This document shows positions 31,403 through 44,724 of a stretch of 64,000 nucleotides of DNA, one piece after another; the first letter of the stretch is position 1; each line of letters begins with the position of its first letter. Both the position numbers and the translations under genes were made by a program. The stretch is from Ottelia alismoides (Eukaryota; Streptophyta; Magnoliopsida; Alismatales; Hydrocharitaceae): the NCBI GenBank assembly GCA_037367405.1, contig JAZKJV010000153.1:558001-622000 (forward strand). Reading direction: 5' to 3'. The notes under the pieces are model-generated. The model searched no databases. It had not been told where the DNA came from and saw nothing but the letters and a program-made list of their open reading frames with translations.

Positions 31403-34400
31403 GTAATTACAGTAAAAAATAACTAATTCTGAGTCAGAGTATCCATCGGAAATTAAACGGTTCTATGGTAAAAAAACAAAATCCACGTCTCCTTTTGTAT
31501 CAAACAGCAAAATATATAATACATCAGTGATATTATAGTTTACACGTTTATTATAAAATTAATCATTTAGATGTTCATATATAATATTAGTCTATGAAAG
31601 TGATGTAGTAAAAGAATAACCAATATAACTCAAATAACAACCATTTAGTATATATGGAAAGGAAATTATTTTTAAGAATACCAAATATAAATCCAAACAA
31701 CCGTTAGCTTAAAATGTTGGAGATGTATTTTTGAAGAGAACTGGACATTAATTAACTGAATATATTAATCTAAAGTAAACGTCATGATTAATATGCAACA
31801 ATATTTAAGCAGTTGTTAAAAAAATAGAACATAAAATCACGTATCTGTAGAAATAAAAGGACCATATAATGGGGTAGTCATAGTAGACTTTGCATAAATG
31901 TTATTAAAGTTTGTATGACAGAAGGCAATATAAAACATCCATTTGTAACAACAATTTTATTACTAAATCAAACCATATTTAACTGTAAAGTAAAATACAA
32001 ATAGTTCAAATACGATTATGACCCAAGAAACACAGAATTGATTATTACCAATTACAGAACATGGAATAAAATTTTTTAACATATTGAACATAACACAGAA
32101 CTTCTTATTGATAGAAGATGGCATTAAAATACAGTAATATTTAAAATAAAATTATCCTATCAGCAATTTAATTTTTCAATAATAAATGAAAAGAAAGTGA
32201 TGAAGTATAGAAACAACTATTTCATAACAGAAATATCAGAAGCAACAATGTATGAACCAACTGCATCTAACAAACAACAGCTAAAAAAAGCACTTATGGA
32301 AGTCACACGAAGGAAAATACTTGGAACATATGACCACTTATAATATAAAGTGTAAAAGTGAAGATATTTTTATAAAGAAAGTCAGATATACAAATTTTGT
32401 TGAACATGACGTACATTTTTTTCATAAATTCAAGTGTCCTATGAAGGAATTGGAGATGATTTTGTAATAATCTTTTTTTCAAATTTACTCATAGCAAACC
32501 TATGGTAATGTAAATGCGTAATTTAGCAAACATGACTATAGTAACTATGAATATAGCACGGAACTAAGCAGAATCTTCATTAAGTAATCATCATTACAGG
32601 AACCCCAATTTGTGCAAATAATTAATGTTTAATGCAACATAATTCGAACGAATGCATAGCATGTAAACATAAACAGACAAAAAATGGATAACGTTTTAAA
32701 AATAAAGTGGTTTTTTTTATATGGAAGTGGGAAAAGTAAGAGTAAAATTTATACACATATCATCACATCTTAAGAAATGAGTAACATCAATAACAAAGAG
32801 AGGCACAACAGGAATATATATATTTTACCTGCAACATATTTCAAATGTAGATTATTTATATCACATTTCAATTAAATACCTACAGCAACTACTCTCCACA
32901 GCGACAATTTATATATCACTGGAAGTAAATAGTCTACACAAAGTAAAATTCACATAACCATCCATAATAACACAACTACGGAAAAGAATATTGGGTCAGA
33001 AGAAGCAAATGTAATTAAACTAAAAAAAATTAAAGTAAGAACTATATTACAAAAATGTAGTGAAGAACATATGTGACACAAAGCAACTATGGTTGGTAGA
33101 AATGATTGGCAGAGAATAAAATAAAATATGCATTATCTTTTTCTAAAGAAATCAACGCATCATAATACAATAACAAATTACTATAGAGAACGGTGAAAAT
33201 ATTAAATTAAAATAATAACTTATCCTATGGGAAAATATGCAGGTATGAAAATAAATAACATCGAAAATATTTCGTAACATGAATGGCCTAGACGATAATG
33301 TTTAAACCAATAACATCTAATAAACAACCCATAAAATATGCAGCTATAAATTTTTTTTTTTTGGAAAAAAGGTACACACAGATAAATATACATATGTATA
33401 TATCATAAATTCAAGTATACTATGAAGGCAGTTCAATTCACGGTAAAGTTTTTATTAATTTCAGTCATACGAACCATGTTGTAATGTAAAAGCATAACAT
33501 CTGAAATATTAAGTAAAATACGCAAACATCACAGGAAACTCCAAAAGCAGTAGAAAAAATCAGAGTGTATCCTACAGTAAATCCAAACAAACAACATAAA
33601 GAAAATCCAGTCTAAAGAAGACAAAGCAAAAGGGGAAAGAGAGAAATAGCAGGAGAGGGAACACCAAGAAGAAAGAGTAAGTCCATAAAAGGAATTACAT
33701 GCACGCACCTGTTATGTAAATTCACAGGAAGAGAACATAAACAAACCATACAGTCTCATAGGATGAGAAGTATTCTTCATACCTTCAGATCGATGAAGCC
33801 GGCAATCGAGATGTGAGGGAAGTAGCTGCGAGAAACGTAGAAGTTAAAATAATTTGAAGCTACACCTAAACAAACCCTAAGAAAATCGTACCTGCAGCGA
33901 AATCGGAAGATGCAACCTGAGGAAAAGGCATAAACGGGAAGATAGATGCGTGAAGATAAATGATTCCAGAGCAGTTAAGAGGTCGGAAGTGGAAGGAACC
34001 CAATCGCCAGAGAGAAAAAAAGGGAAGAAGAAGGAAGGCTAACCGACGTATAAGGAAGGTACGAAAACGGCAAGAAAACCAAATATAGAAAGCACAGTGA
34101 AAGCGGTAACACAGAAGAAAATAAAGGCAATACGTGTCAACATCGTATGAAAAAAGAGAGAAAACGGCGGACAGGTAAGCGCCAGCGCAAAAGAAATGGG
34201 AAAATCGGGAACGTCGGTGGACAGAGGAGTGGAAATTACGAAGATGCAAGTAGGGAGAAAAAAAGGAAAAGCGAAACCCACGGAGTGAGTCAGGGAGAGA
34301 GGATAGCGCAGGAGAAGTAAAACGAAAATCAGAATATAAGAATATTAAGAAATTCGGATAATTTTTTTACCTAAAGGTGACAATAAAGTAATATTTATTT

Positions 34401-35154
34401 GTTCATAACAATATAAAAATTTCTAAAAGATATGTACTTCAAAATTATGATAATAAGTGCTTTTGGAAAAAAAATTGCATTAAGAAATCTGAGTCTAATG
34501 TATATGAGATTATATCAGTCTCGCGACATTTACGTCATAATATTACTGGCGAAAATGATTGGAAAATTTGTGTGGAGATGAATATATATTTATATGCATA
34601 TATAAATATATGCACACACACATTCAATATACAACAACAGGAATCTATTTATATGTATAAATGAGACATATTGTAGAAAGGATTCCCGTGAGAATCGCAT
34701 CATTTATCCCGACAATTAATATGAAGCAAGCAAGAGAAAAAAAGAATTTTAAAGGTTAAATACCTATAATCTTTTCTACACACTTTCACATGCAAATTAC
34801 TCTAGTATACTCATGAAATAGATGAAATACGGCATACTATGTCTAAGGATTGTATTACTTGTTGGGTAAACAAATCTTCCATATATATGTGATCCTGTCT
34901 GACGCAAAAACAACTTGATGTCATTGATTTCAAATCATTGTCCTCCAAATTCTGAGAAATACGTAGAAACCTAAGCACCATTTACAATGACAAGCATAAT
35001 AGGATGTTTGAGAAACACATCATCCTCCATTAAGGAGATGATCTAACAACCTCAAGCAAGGACCCTAGGAATATCAACTCTAACTTATAAAAAATCTAAA
35101 AAAAAATCAACAGCAAATAATTTCCTAATGCATGCGATGAATCGTTCATCTCAC
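31403..35154. other. AT-rich region between RepHel leader and El3, no gene seen
   Basis: No domain-bearing ORF. A stretch of about 45 bp (ATAATTCGAACGAATGCATAGCATG and flanks) occurs at 31235-31262 and again at 32638-32663. At 33600-34300 the plus strand is purine-rich (pyrimidine-rich in RepHel sense), with donor-like CAG|GTACG at about 33891 (minus), resembling a transcription start and leader exon region for RepHel. Minus frames at 33866-34281 are low-complexity. From 34380 to 35149 I see nothing recognisable. CTCAC (35150-35154) is the presumed El3 target duplication. Confidence 0.4.
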
Positions 35155-38100
35155 TGATGTCTCGCCTGAGCACTCGGGTATAAGGTACTAAATAGGTCGT
35201 TGTGACCCAAGCGATCAAATGCGGACGATCAAGAAAATTGAACCACTAATAGAGATAAAACAGATAAAACACAAAATAGCGGTCCTGCTATTGGATTAAC
35301 CTGGTATAGCGACCAAGGTCGAACTCGAGGAGCACGGGTTGGCCTCTCGGCCTACGAAGTAGTAAAAAGAAATAAAATAAAAGAAGAAACTATTTTTAGT
35401 GGTTTTTAATTTATTTTTTATTTTTTTGGATTTTTAATGTATTTAAGAAAATAGGAAAAGCAAGTAAACACGCACTTCAACAATTTATTTAAAGCACTAA
35501 AAATCAACCAACAATTCAAACAAAAATATTTTTATGTGTTTTATATTTTTTTTATGTTTTTGGTGAATTTTTGAGAATTTTCTGATATTTATTTAATTTT
35601 GTAAAAATCAAAAAGTGACTGAAATAAATGGGACTGTCCAGCCAAGCCAAAAAGGCCTAGATAAAATATCTAAGAGCCCCTAAATGGCTAGGAGGTAATT
35701 TTCCTGTAAAGAAGACAAAATGAGGAAAATTTAGGCACCAATTTTTTTGTTTTTGGATTTTTAATTTAATTACTAGAATTTTTATAAGATTTTAGGTGTT
35801 TCTCAATTTTTAGGTGTTTTAGATAATGAAAAATAGCCAAAATTGGCTAGAAAATCAAACTAAGCAAGGCAAACAGTAGCTAATTTTTGTGGAATTTTTA
35901 AATGAGTTTTAATATTTTTTTTAGGGTTTTAAAGATAGACAATAGCAAAATTAAGGATTTTTTATTTTTTAAAAATATCAAATGAAATCAAAAATGTCCT
36001 CAAAAATCCACGAAAATTTTACACCATGGCAGGAGCCATGTATCCAATTTTCGTTGGATTTGGAGGTAATTTGCTATTTTATTCAAAAATAAAGAGAGGG
36101 CACAATGCACAGGGACCAAAGTGCAAATACCCACGAGCCTGGGGGGGCTGGTGCAAATAACCCAGGAAACACGTGCCACATGCGTGCCTGGGGCACTCAG
36201 GGACCCAAATGTAATGAAAATAAGTCCCGAGGACTTATTGATAACAAGTACCAAAAGTCCAGGGGCCTATTCGCAAAATACCCAAAATATCGCGCACATG
36301 TTGAAATAAATCACGCACAGGGGTATAAATGCAAATAAACTAAAACATTCATTCCATTGATAACAACCAGAACTACAGGGGCATGAGTTGCAAATAAACC
36401 AGAGACACACGTGACGAAGCACGTGTTATACAACGCACAGGGGTATAAATGCAAGGAAAATAAAGTACGGGGTCCTCTATGCAAATAACCCTAAAACTAA
36501 ACAACTAAATTCAAAATTTACAGGACTAAAGCGAAATAAAAGAAAAGGCAGGGCCTAAGGGTAAATTACCCTTTATTATGCGGACCGGCTGGATGGTCGC
36601 CACGTGGATGGGTCTACGGTGTGGATCAGCTGCGGCTCCAACGCTAGGGTCCTCGATGTGATCCGACGCTCGGGGTTCAGCCACGTGTCTGATCGAGCGG
36701 CTGTGGCTTTCTGCAGCTAAACCTGGCGCATCAGATGGCTGGAATCGATCCTCCTGATGATCGGGTGGTGACTGCTGCTCCCCCGATGGACGGTTCAGAT
36801 GAAGTCTGGAGCTGGAGGTCGAATCGAACGACGACTGAGGATGCTGGAAGAACAGGTCCCCGGCGAGACTCGCCAGCCTCGGGTGTGCGCTAGGCTCCTC
36901 CTGGGAGCACTCTGAAGGTCGGAGAAGAAAGGTAGAGTGCTCCCGCGTCTGCCGGTAGGCTCCGATGATCGAGCCGAGCTCCGAGGAGCTCGGGCTAGGT
37001 CGGCGAAGCTGAGCCTCCTGGCTGGATGACGAAGGGCCTCAGATGGCCTTCGTTTGACCTGCAAAGCAAACCAGAAGATTCGCGGGTCGAGGGCAAACTG
37101 CCTCGACCCGGTTAGGCGAGGTGACGATGGCTCGTGGGTCGAAATGGCGAGCTCCGGCAAAGGGGGTGGACGGAGGAGCTCGGCTCCCAGCTCCTGTGCG
37201 AGCTGGGTTGGATCGAGGGGTGAAGAAGATGCGCGGGAAGATGGTGAGGGCTATGGAGATGCCGATGATCGGATGGTGACCGGAAGCGATGGGAATCGAC
37301 GATGGACAGCGGCGGAGCGATTTGGGGGTAAATGAAAATCAGCGAAAAAGAGAGACCTACAAGGTTACCTGGGTGGACGAAGAGACTGGGGAGGAGCTGG
37401 GGAAGCTCATGGTCGTTGCCTCGAGGAGCGTCTCCCTCCGAGGCTCAAGCTCCAGCTGATGGCGGAGCTACGGCGGCGAAGCTCGCCGGATCGATGGACT
37501 CGCCTCCTCTCCTCGCTTTAACAGGCTCAGACGCGAGCTGTCTCTCTCACGCACTCTCTGGAGCTCACAGGAGGAGGAAACAAATGGCCAAAGATAGAGC
37601 ATTAGGGTGGCGGAGCAACGGCTATATATGGCTAGGGGTCCGGCTAAGATAGGTCCGAGCAAGCTTGTCGGAGCACGGATCCCCATAACCCACCCTGGGC
37701 GTGGATCAGGGACGATCAATCTCGGATTAGGACCCGAGGTTAAATGGAATGGCGATCGGGTCGAGCGGGTAAAAGTCTGAGAAATCGGGTCCAGAACTCA
37801 GATCCGGCTCTGAGTGGTCCTGGGGGGAGAGTTGACCGGGGGTCAACAATCCCCCGTGGACCAATCAGAGCCCGCCAAGCACACCAATTTTATTTCTTTA
37901 TTTTAGGGTAGAAAAAGATCGAATTACTAAAAACTTAAAACATGAAATATTTTTATTTTATTTTTTTTCTATTTTTTAGTGATTTTTAATAATTTTTTTC
38001 GAAATAAAAATAAGCTATATACAATATAGTACTATACATAGGTATATATACAATATATAGGGTTTTGATTTTTGATTTTTAATTGTTATTTTTGTACAAT

Positions 38101-38812
38101 TTTATTCCCCTTTTATATTTTATTTATTTACATTATAAAATAAGGAATAAAAAGATATTTTTATTTAATTTTTATTATTTATATACATGGGTAAAATAAA
38201 TATGTATGTACATTTATATACATGGTATATGTACAATGTATTTTTGTATTTTTAATTTTGCTATTTTTATTTGATTTTAGTTTTGATTGTTTTTATTTTA
38301 TTTATTTACACTCTATAATATAGAATATTTACAAAAAATTATAAGAATTAATTTTATTTATTTACAAGGTTAAATAAATGTAGAAGAGTGGTTCATATAC
38401 AAGATGAAAGGGGTGTTTTTGTTCTTTTTGATTTTTAACTTTTTCTTTTGTTTTTATACTTATAAATATGTATAAGTATTTACAAGCCTATTTTTGGTGA
38501 GGAAAATATTTTTATTTTATTTACATAAATATTTACACACATGAGCCCCTATCTCCCTCTACTTTGGCTTTTATGCGGTCAGGCATGTTGAGCCCTCCCT
38601 TGGGTTAGGTTGCCCAATATTTATTCTAAATATTCCCCTCTTTTTCTTTTTAATCTTTATTCTTTTATTTTTGCACAAAAACATGCTAATTATAGGTTTT
38701 TACACAATGCATGCTTTTGGTAATTATTTGTATTTACACATATCTACATGCATTTGCAAAGGTTTTTGTAGCTAAAATATAAGAATAAAGAGTGATGAAT
38801 GAGTATTCATCA
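35155..38812 (-). repeat. 3' LTR of El3 (family A, about 3658 bp)
   Basis: On the minus strand it begins TGATGAATACTCATTCATCA (ending at 38812) and ends GAGACATCA at 35155. It aligns throughout with 19838-23384: AT-rich TGTANATA part, GC block with TATATA (37623-37628) and palindromic AAGGGTAA/TTACCCTT (36557-36573), TTTGCA/CCCC modules (about 36110-36500) and the tail ending beside CTCAC. Divergence from the El1 copy is obvious by eye, so the two insertions are old or derive from different sources. Confidence 0.9.
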
Positions 38813-40852
38813 CCCCCTATACTTAACCTTGCTAGTCCCTTAGCAAACACTTATTTGAAAAAGAAGTGAAAAAGAAAGAAAGAAAAAGAAAAAGAGGATG
38901 TACATGGATCAAGGTTGATTATTAAACTTGCCTTCATTAAATTGGGGTATGGAGCTTGATCAGATCTTTGGATTATTAGTGTGTCGGAACCTTATTTGGA
39001 CTTAAGTCTAAAACTCAACAACCTCTAAGTTCCACTAATCTATAATCAAGACTCCTCAATGCTCCAGGTAAGAACAAGTCATCAATCACAAACCCTGAAG
39101 ACCATGAATCTTTTCTTGTCCTGTGAATGTGAGGTCTAAGCTCTCCACCTCAGAAATGGCAACTTGACAACCCTCCCCAACAAGGTAACTCTATGACCTC
39201 AATCTGGCCACTCTTTCCTCGAGGAGCGGGGTATTCCCTTCTAAGTTCAAGTTCAACCGGCTCAAGAAGAGGAGGAAGAAGAGAATGGGTCAAGGCCAGT
39301 GTAGCCAAGTACCCTTGGGAGCTTGACCAGTCTAGCCAAGTCTCCCTGCTGCAAGCTACATCAGGTGGATCATGAAACCAAGCTTTGCTTATTGCACTCT
39401 ATATACATACTCCGGTGGGATTATCATTTTCTATCAGACCCACCACTTTTTGGAGTTATTTTCTTTTTGCACATTTTTTTTCAAGTGCATCTGTACAACA
39501 TATACATGTGCAGCATATATATACAAGGAATTTTTCCTCTTGAGCTAGTAGACTATCCCTCTTTTGAAGCTTTATTGCAACCCACAACTCCCGTCGTTAG
39601 ACCTCATGGCAACCAGACCAAGTTGAGACGCACTTCCTTCACTAAAAGAAGAAGAGAGGTTCCTCCTAGAAGTACTACCCTCATATGCTACCCCAAGTCA
39701 AGGAAGACTGCCTCCTCACCACCTCATCCGTGGAGAGCTCGGTGCATAGTGCTGGTGTCCAAGTAAAGCCATAATCTATATGAGTCATGTGTTGTTGTTA
39801 AGTGCTCTACTTAGGCTCATTGAGATGACATGTGATCATAGCCTAGTGGGCTCAAAGAATTAAGTCACCATGGACCTGAAAAGCCTTAAACCTAAGCCCT
39901 ACAAGGTTCCTCTTAGAAGTTAGGTGGATTAAGATCTTAATCAAGCTCCATTTCTCAATTTGATTCCAGGCTAGTTCAAATGTCAACTATCATCCAGAAA
40001 AACTATATACATATGTACAAAAAGATGCTTATTTACACAAATTTTACAATCATGCAAAATTTTTGAAAAATGTTTTGAAATCATGAATGGATGATGCATG
40101 AAGTGCAAGTTTTGCAAAAAGGTATTTACACACATTTACACAAAATTTTTGCAAACTTTTGATTTTCACAACATTTTGGAAAAATTTTGTACTATATACA
40201 TAATTTTGATAAGAAAATATTTACACAAGCTTTACACAAAAGATTTTTGAAATCATTTTTACAAAAATAATTTGTACACTAGCTATTTATGTGCAAATAA
40301 AAGAATGTTTATGTACATGAAAATTTTTTTAATTTTTGTGATTTTTAGCCATTTTATTTATTAACACACTCACACAAAGTACGAGTTATGGCTGAAGTAT
40401 ATATGAAATATATACACACCCCCCCTATACTTAGCTCGAACGATGTCCTCAAAGTCAAGAGCGATGAAGAAGACATAACTCGTGCTAGGTATAGGGACGT
40501 GAAAAGAAAGGCTATATACAAAGAAGAATAAATGAAAAAGTCAAGAGGGTCTCGGGTCTTCCCCCTATACTTAGGATCAAATAATCCTAAGTATAGCAGG
40601 CTGTACACTAAGGGAAAACCGAATGGAGAATGTACAGGGTCTACCCCCCCTATACTTAGGGTAAAATATCCCTAAGTATAGGCAGCAAAACAGGGGTAGG
40701 CAGAAACAAAAGACATACCCAAAAGGTCTCGCATCCCCCCTATACTTAGGGTAAAGTGCACCCTAAGTATAGCATAATCACAAGATGAATAAAGGGATGT
40801 GGGACTAAAGAATGTAGTGATATGGACATATGGATCTATACAAGGCGGAAGA
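38813..40852 (-). other. El3 3' UTR with polypurine tract and hairpin array
   Basis: The polypurine tract (CCCCCTATACTTAA on plus) abuts the LTR at 38813-38826. Hairpin-polypurine modules on plus coordinates: about 40426-40498 (long form), 40565-40596 (13-bp arms), 40650-40681 and 40740-40772 (13-bp arms). They match the four El1 modules in order. Antisense frames 39193-39375 and 39323-39766 (plus strand) correspond to the El1 minus-strand frames. No env-like ORF. Confidence 0.65.
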
Positions 40853-42019
40853 TCAGTGAAACTCAGGCGTGAGATGCATTAGATGTGAGTCAAAGACCAC
40901 ATTTCTCGCAAAATGAATAGGGGAAAGATCCGCGACCCGCGGCTCATGATCTAAAAATGGTTTGAGCCGCTGGCCGTTCACTCGAAAGGTACTCTCAGAA
41001 GACAACTCAGATATATCGATGCTACCGTTGTCGTGTACCTTTCTGACCAAGTAGGGTCCCTTCCATTTGCTCTGTAGCTTCCCTGGAAATAGATGTAGCC
41101 TCGCATCAAACAGCCATACTCTCTGTCCAATCTCAAAATGCTTGTGGCTGATATGAGAATCATGCCACTCCTTCACTTTCTCCTTATAATGTAGGCTGTT
41201 TGAGAATGCTGTATCTCTAAGCTCCTCCAGGGCTGCTAACTCTGCCCTCCTCTGGTCTCCCATACCATCTGGATCCACAAGAATATCTGTAACTGCCCAA
41301 AGTGACTTGTGCCTCAGCTCAACAGGTAAATGGCACGGCTTGCCATACACGAGGCGAAAGGGAGATGTGCCCAATGGTGTCTTGAAAGACGTCCTATATA
41401 CCCACAAGACCGAGTCCAAAAGCTGTGACCAATCCTTTCGGTCAGGGCGGACGACTTTCTGCAGTATAGTCTTGATCTCCCTATTCGACACCTCGGCTAG
41501 ACCATTCGTCTGTGGATGGTAAGGTGTAGCAACACGATGGTCTATACCGAACTCGCTAGCAAGGGCCTTCACCTGGTCGTTGATGAAATGAGATCCCCCA
41601 TCAGAAATCAGAACTCGTGGAACCCCGAACCGCGTGATGATGTGCTTCCTCAGAAATCTGCAAACTGTCCTCGCATCAGCGGCTCGGGCGGGGATAGCCT
41701 CAACCCAACGACTAACATAATCTACGGCCAACAGAATGTACTCAAATCCCTGACTCTTAGGGAATGGACCCATGAAATCGATGCCCCATGTGTCAAAAAC
41801 CTCACAGAAGTGAATGGGCTGCATCGGCATCATATCACGCTGTCCACAAGTGCCCATCCTCTGACAGTCAGTACACCTCTTCACGAACTCATCTGAGTCC
41901 TTGAAGAGGGTAGGCCACCACAAGCCGGATTGGAGCACTTTCTGTGTCGTTCTCCTCCCAGAATGATGTCCTCCTGCCTCAAGCTTGTGGCAGTAAGTGA
42001 GGACGCTATGGTGTTCCTC
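40853..42019 (-). pseudogene. pol: El3 integrase
   Basis: An open frame from 41938 carries the zinc-finger cysteines (CTDCQRMG), [23 protein letters not shown] and [12 protein letters not shown] (D,D-35-E), and the GPY/F module ([18 protein letters not shown]). The histidine pair (HHSG) lies just upstream in the same frame after a stop at 42020-42022. The stop is TAG where El1 has CAG (PQEEHHS). The integrase C-terminus runs 20-odd codons further than in El1 because the El1 TGA is absent. Confidence 0.9.
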
Positions 42020-43990
42020 CTAAGGAATACACCGACGCCAGACACTATCCCCTCCTTCATGGTAAAGGATGGGATCCTCCCAGTGGTAGGACTTGGCATT
42101 CGCAAGGAAGGTCTCAAGCCTCTGCCTGGGCCAATCTTGTGGGACTTTCCCAGCAACGAGAAAGTTCACAATATCGGCATACCACGGGAGTGAGGCGATA
42201 GCAAGGATCGCCTCATCTGGGAAGGTATCTCGAATGGGATCAATCTGCTCAGACTCCTCAGGCTGCTCTAAACGGGAGAGATGATCCGCCACCACATTCT
42301 TGACTCCAGGCTTATCCTTGATCTCAATGTCGAACTCTTGGAGTAGAAGGATCCATCTAGTAAGTCTGGCCTTGGCATCCTTCTTTGCCATGAGGTACCT
42401 GATGGCGGTGTGATCTGTGTACAAAGTCACTCTAGATCCAATGATATAAGATCGAAACTTATCTAGGGCGAACACTACGGCTAGCATCTCCTTCTCTGTG
42501 ACCGTGTAATTCCGCTGAGCGGAATCCAATGTGCAGCTAGCGTAGTGGATAGCAAATGGAACTCCATCCCTCCTCTGTCCCAGCACTGCCCCTACGGCAA
42601 AATCGGAGGCATCCGTCATGATCTCGAATGGGAGAGACCAATCAGGCGGCTGGAGGACAACCTCAATAACACACTGCTGGAGAGTCGCAAAGGACGAAAG
42701 ACACTTGTCATCGACAAGGAACTCGGTGTCTTTCGTCAAGAGGTCAGTCAACGGCTGGGCAATCCTGCTGAAATCCTGAATAAATCTCCTGTAAAATCCA
42801 ACGTGCCCCAGGAATGACCGAAGCTGCCTCAAATTGGACGGCGGTGCGAGTTTTCTAATGACATCAACTTTGGCCGGATCCACCTCCATGCCCCTGTTGG
42901 AGATGATGTGGCCAAGCACCGTCCCTTGAGTCACCATGAAGTGACTCTTCTCCCAAGATAGAACCAAATGGTACTCAATACATCGCTGGAGTACTCGGTC
43001 TAGGCAGTCAAGACAGGAGTCGAATCCGTCGCCGTAGACCGAGAAATCGTCCATGAAGACCTCCAAACACTCCCCTACCATGTCCGAAAAGATCGACAGC
43101 ATACACCTCTGAAAAGTCGCAGGGGCATTGCATAGCCCAAATGGCATGCGTCGAAAGGCATATGTACCGAAGGGACAGGTAAAGGTGGTCTTCTCTTGAT
43201 CTTCATGAGCGATGGCCACCTGGTTGTAGCCCGAGTACCCATCCAGGAAGCAATAATGGCTCTTCCCTGCCAGTCTCTCAATGATTTGGTCAATAAAAGG
43301 CAGGGGGAAATGGTCCTTCTTGGTGGCCTGGTTGAGTCTCCTGTAGTCAACACAGACCCTCCAAGAGGTGGGTACTCGTGTAGCAATCTCCTCTCCCGAC
43401 TCACTGATCACAGTCGTGATGCCTGTCTTCTTGGGCACCACATGCAAGGGGCTGACCCACTTGGAGTCGGAAATGGGATAAATAAAATCTGCACTCCACC
43501 ATTTTGATATTTCCTTCATGACGACCTCTCTCAGGTTGGGGTTCAGTCGCCGCTGGAACTCACGCGACGGCTTCGCCCCCTCCTCAAGATAAATATGGTG
43601 GGAGTACACTGATGGACTAATCCCATGGAGATCTGCTACGCTCCATCCGATTGCCTTGCGGTTCTTTTTAAGAACCCCCATCAAACGGGATTCCTGCTCT
43701 CCAGTCAGATCGGCGGAGATGATGACTGGGTACATCTCAGGCTCGCCCGCAAGGAACCGATACTTCAGCGAAGTAGGGAGCGGCTTCAGCTCTGGACAGC
43801 TGGGCGCTGGCAAATCTGGCTGCGGAAGGAAATGTGCCAATGCTGCTAAGTCTGCCAAATCTGCCTGGGAGAAAGAAAGCGAACTCTCGCAAACTGGATC
43901 TGGAGAAGGCTGCTCAACTGTGTTGTCTCTGATATGCTCTGCCTCGACCTCCTCCTCATCTGTAGGCTCAAGTGGACTCAAGTCTGGCAT
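42020..43990 (-). pseudogene. pol: El3 reverse transcriptase and RNase H
   Basis: This is the longest undamaged pol frame in the window (656 codons). The order is acidic linker end, [17 protein letters not shown] with [55 protein letters not shown], connection [15 protein letters not shown], RNase H with [30 protein letters not shown] and VADHLSRLE, then the start of the integrase. It ends at the TAG at 42020. All RT and RNase H catalytic residues are present. It also shows the joined El1 target site, which proves the El2 insertion. Confidence 0.92.
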
Positions 43991-44724
43991 CTGATCATCG
44001 TAATCTGCCCAATCAGACTATGAATCCGAGGGATCTGCATCAAACGTGGTGGCATCAGTACCACCGTAACACAAGGTGGCCTCAGCACCACCATCACTGA
44101 GATCCGTGTCGCGGTCAAGAACCGGCTCTGCTGCCTCTGTGGTATCCTGGACCAGGGCTGTGCTCTCCAGACTCTCCTCTGCTATCATCTCGGCATCAGC
44201 TGTGTCTGAAAATGAGAGGATGGCCTGTGCTGCAGGATCTGCCCATGCTGTCTCGTCATCTGTGATCACAAAATCACAATCCTGGTGGATGTCTGGCTCG
44301 GCGTCTGTCAGCTGCTCTGAATCTGTGCTAGCCTTTGAGCGTGCTCTCTCTAGCTCTGTAGTCCTCGACCGTCTCTATTTGTACACTCTCGCCCTCGACG
44401 CGAAAGTATACCTTCCCGCTATCATGATCAGTCACCGCCTTGGCTATGGCCAAGAACGGACGATCGAGGATGATGGGGGTATCGGCCACTGAGTCAGGGA
44501 TCTCCATGTCCAACACTACGAAGTCCACGGGGAATTGCAGGCCCTGAATAGTGACGATAACATCTCGCAACAACCCCTTCAGTCTCTTGACAGATCGATC
44601 AGCAAACTGAAGGACTGTCCTGCTCTGTCTAAGAGTGCCCAACTCGAAGCGGTCGAGAAGGGCTGCCGGAAGGAGGTTGATCGACGATCCGCTATCCAAT
44701 AGAGTCCGGTCGAACCTCTACTCA
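43991..44724 (-). pseudogene. pro: El3 protease and acidic linker
   Basis: Protease frame 44717-44328: active site LDSGSSINLLP, then FADRSVKRLKGLLRDV (the part deleted in El1) and PIILDRPFLAIAKA. A stop at 44718-44720 (TAG for CAG) precedes the active site. After 44328 the linker continues in the +1 frame (44269-44018), with a further TAG at about 44018. The linker contains two hairpins at 44048-44092. Confidence 0.85.
44048..44092 (-). other. Two covarying-type hairpins in El3 linker
   Basis: Plus coordinates 44048-44065 and 44075-44092, each GGTGG, 8-nt loop, CCACC; homologous to the El1 pair at 3024-3068. Confidence 0.65.

Larger units (their letters stand above)
23385..35154 (-). mobile_element. 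Helitron-like element body, ends not visible
   Basis: A minus-strand gene set of RepHel followed by an RPA-like protein is diagnostic for plant Helitrons. The left part is cut by El1 within the RPA gene and the right part by El3, so the 3' hairpin with CTRR and the 5' TC end are outside or not recognisable. How much of 31400-35154 belongs to the Helitron is uncertain. RepHel is disabled by frameshifts, so the copy is no longer autonomous. Confidence 0.8.

Noticed and set aside
33866..34281. Minus-strand ORFs of 80 and 127 codons upstream of RepHel
   Set aside because: Phe/Ser/Leu-rich translation of a pyrimidine-rich strand. The two overlap in different frames, and no domain is seen.
34538..34546. 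TAATATTAC, the nonanucleotide of geminivirus origins
   Set aside because: There is no flanking stem of the required kind and no Rep-like gene of that type nearby. One occurrence is expected by chance in AT-rich DNA of this size.
19838..38812. The two family A LTRs at 19838-23384 and 35155-38812 as the pair of one element
   Set aside because: They are in opposite orientation and each is preceded by its own integrase and polypurine tract, so they belong to two elements.
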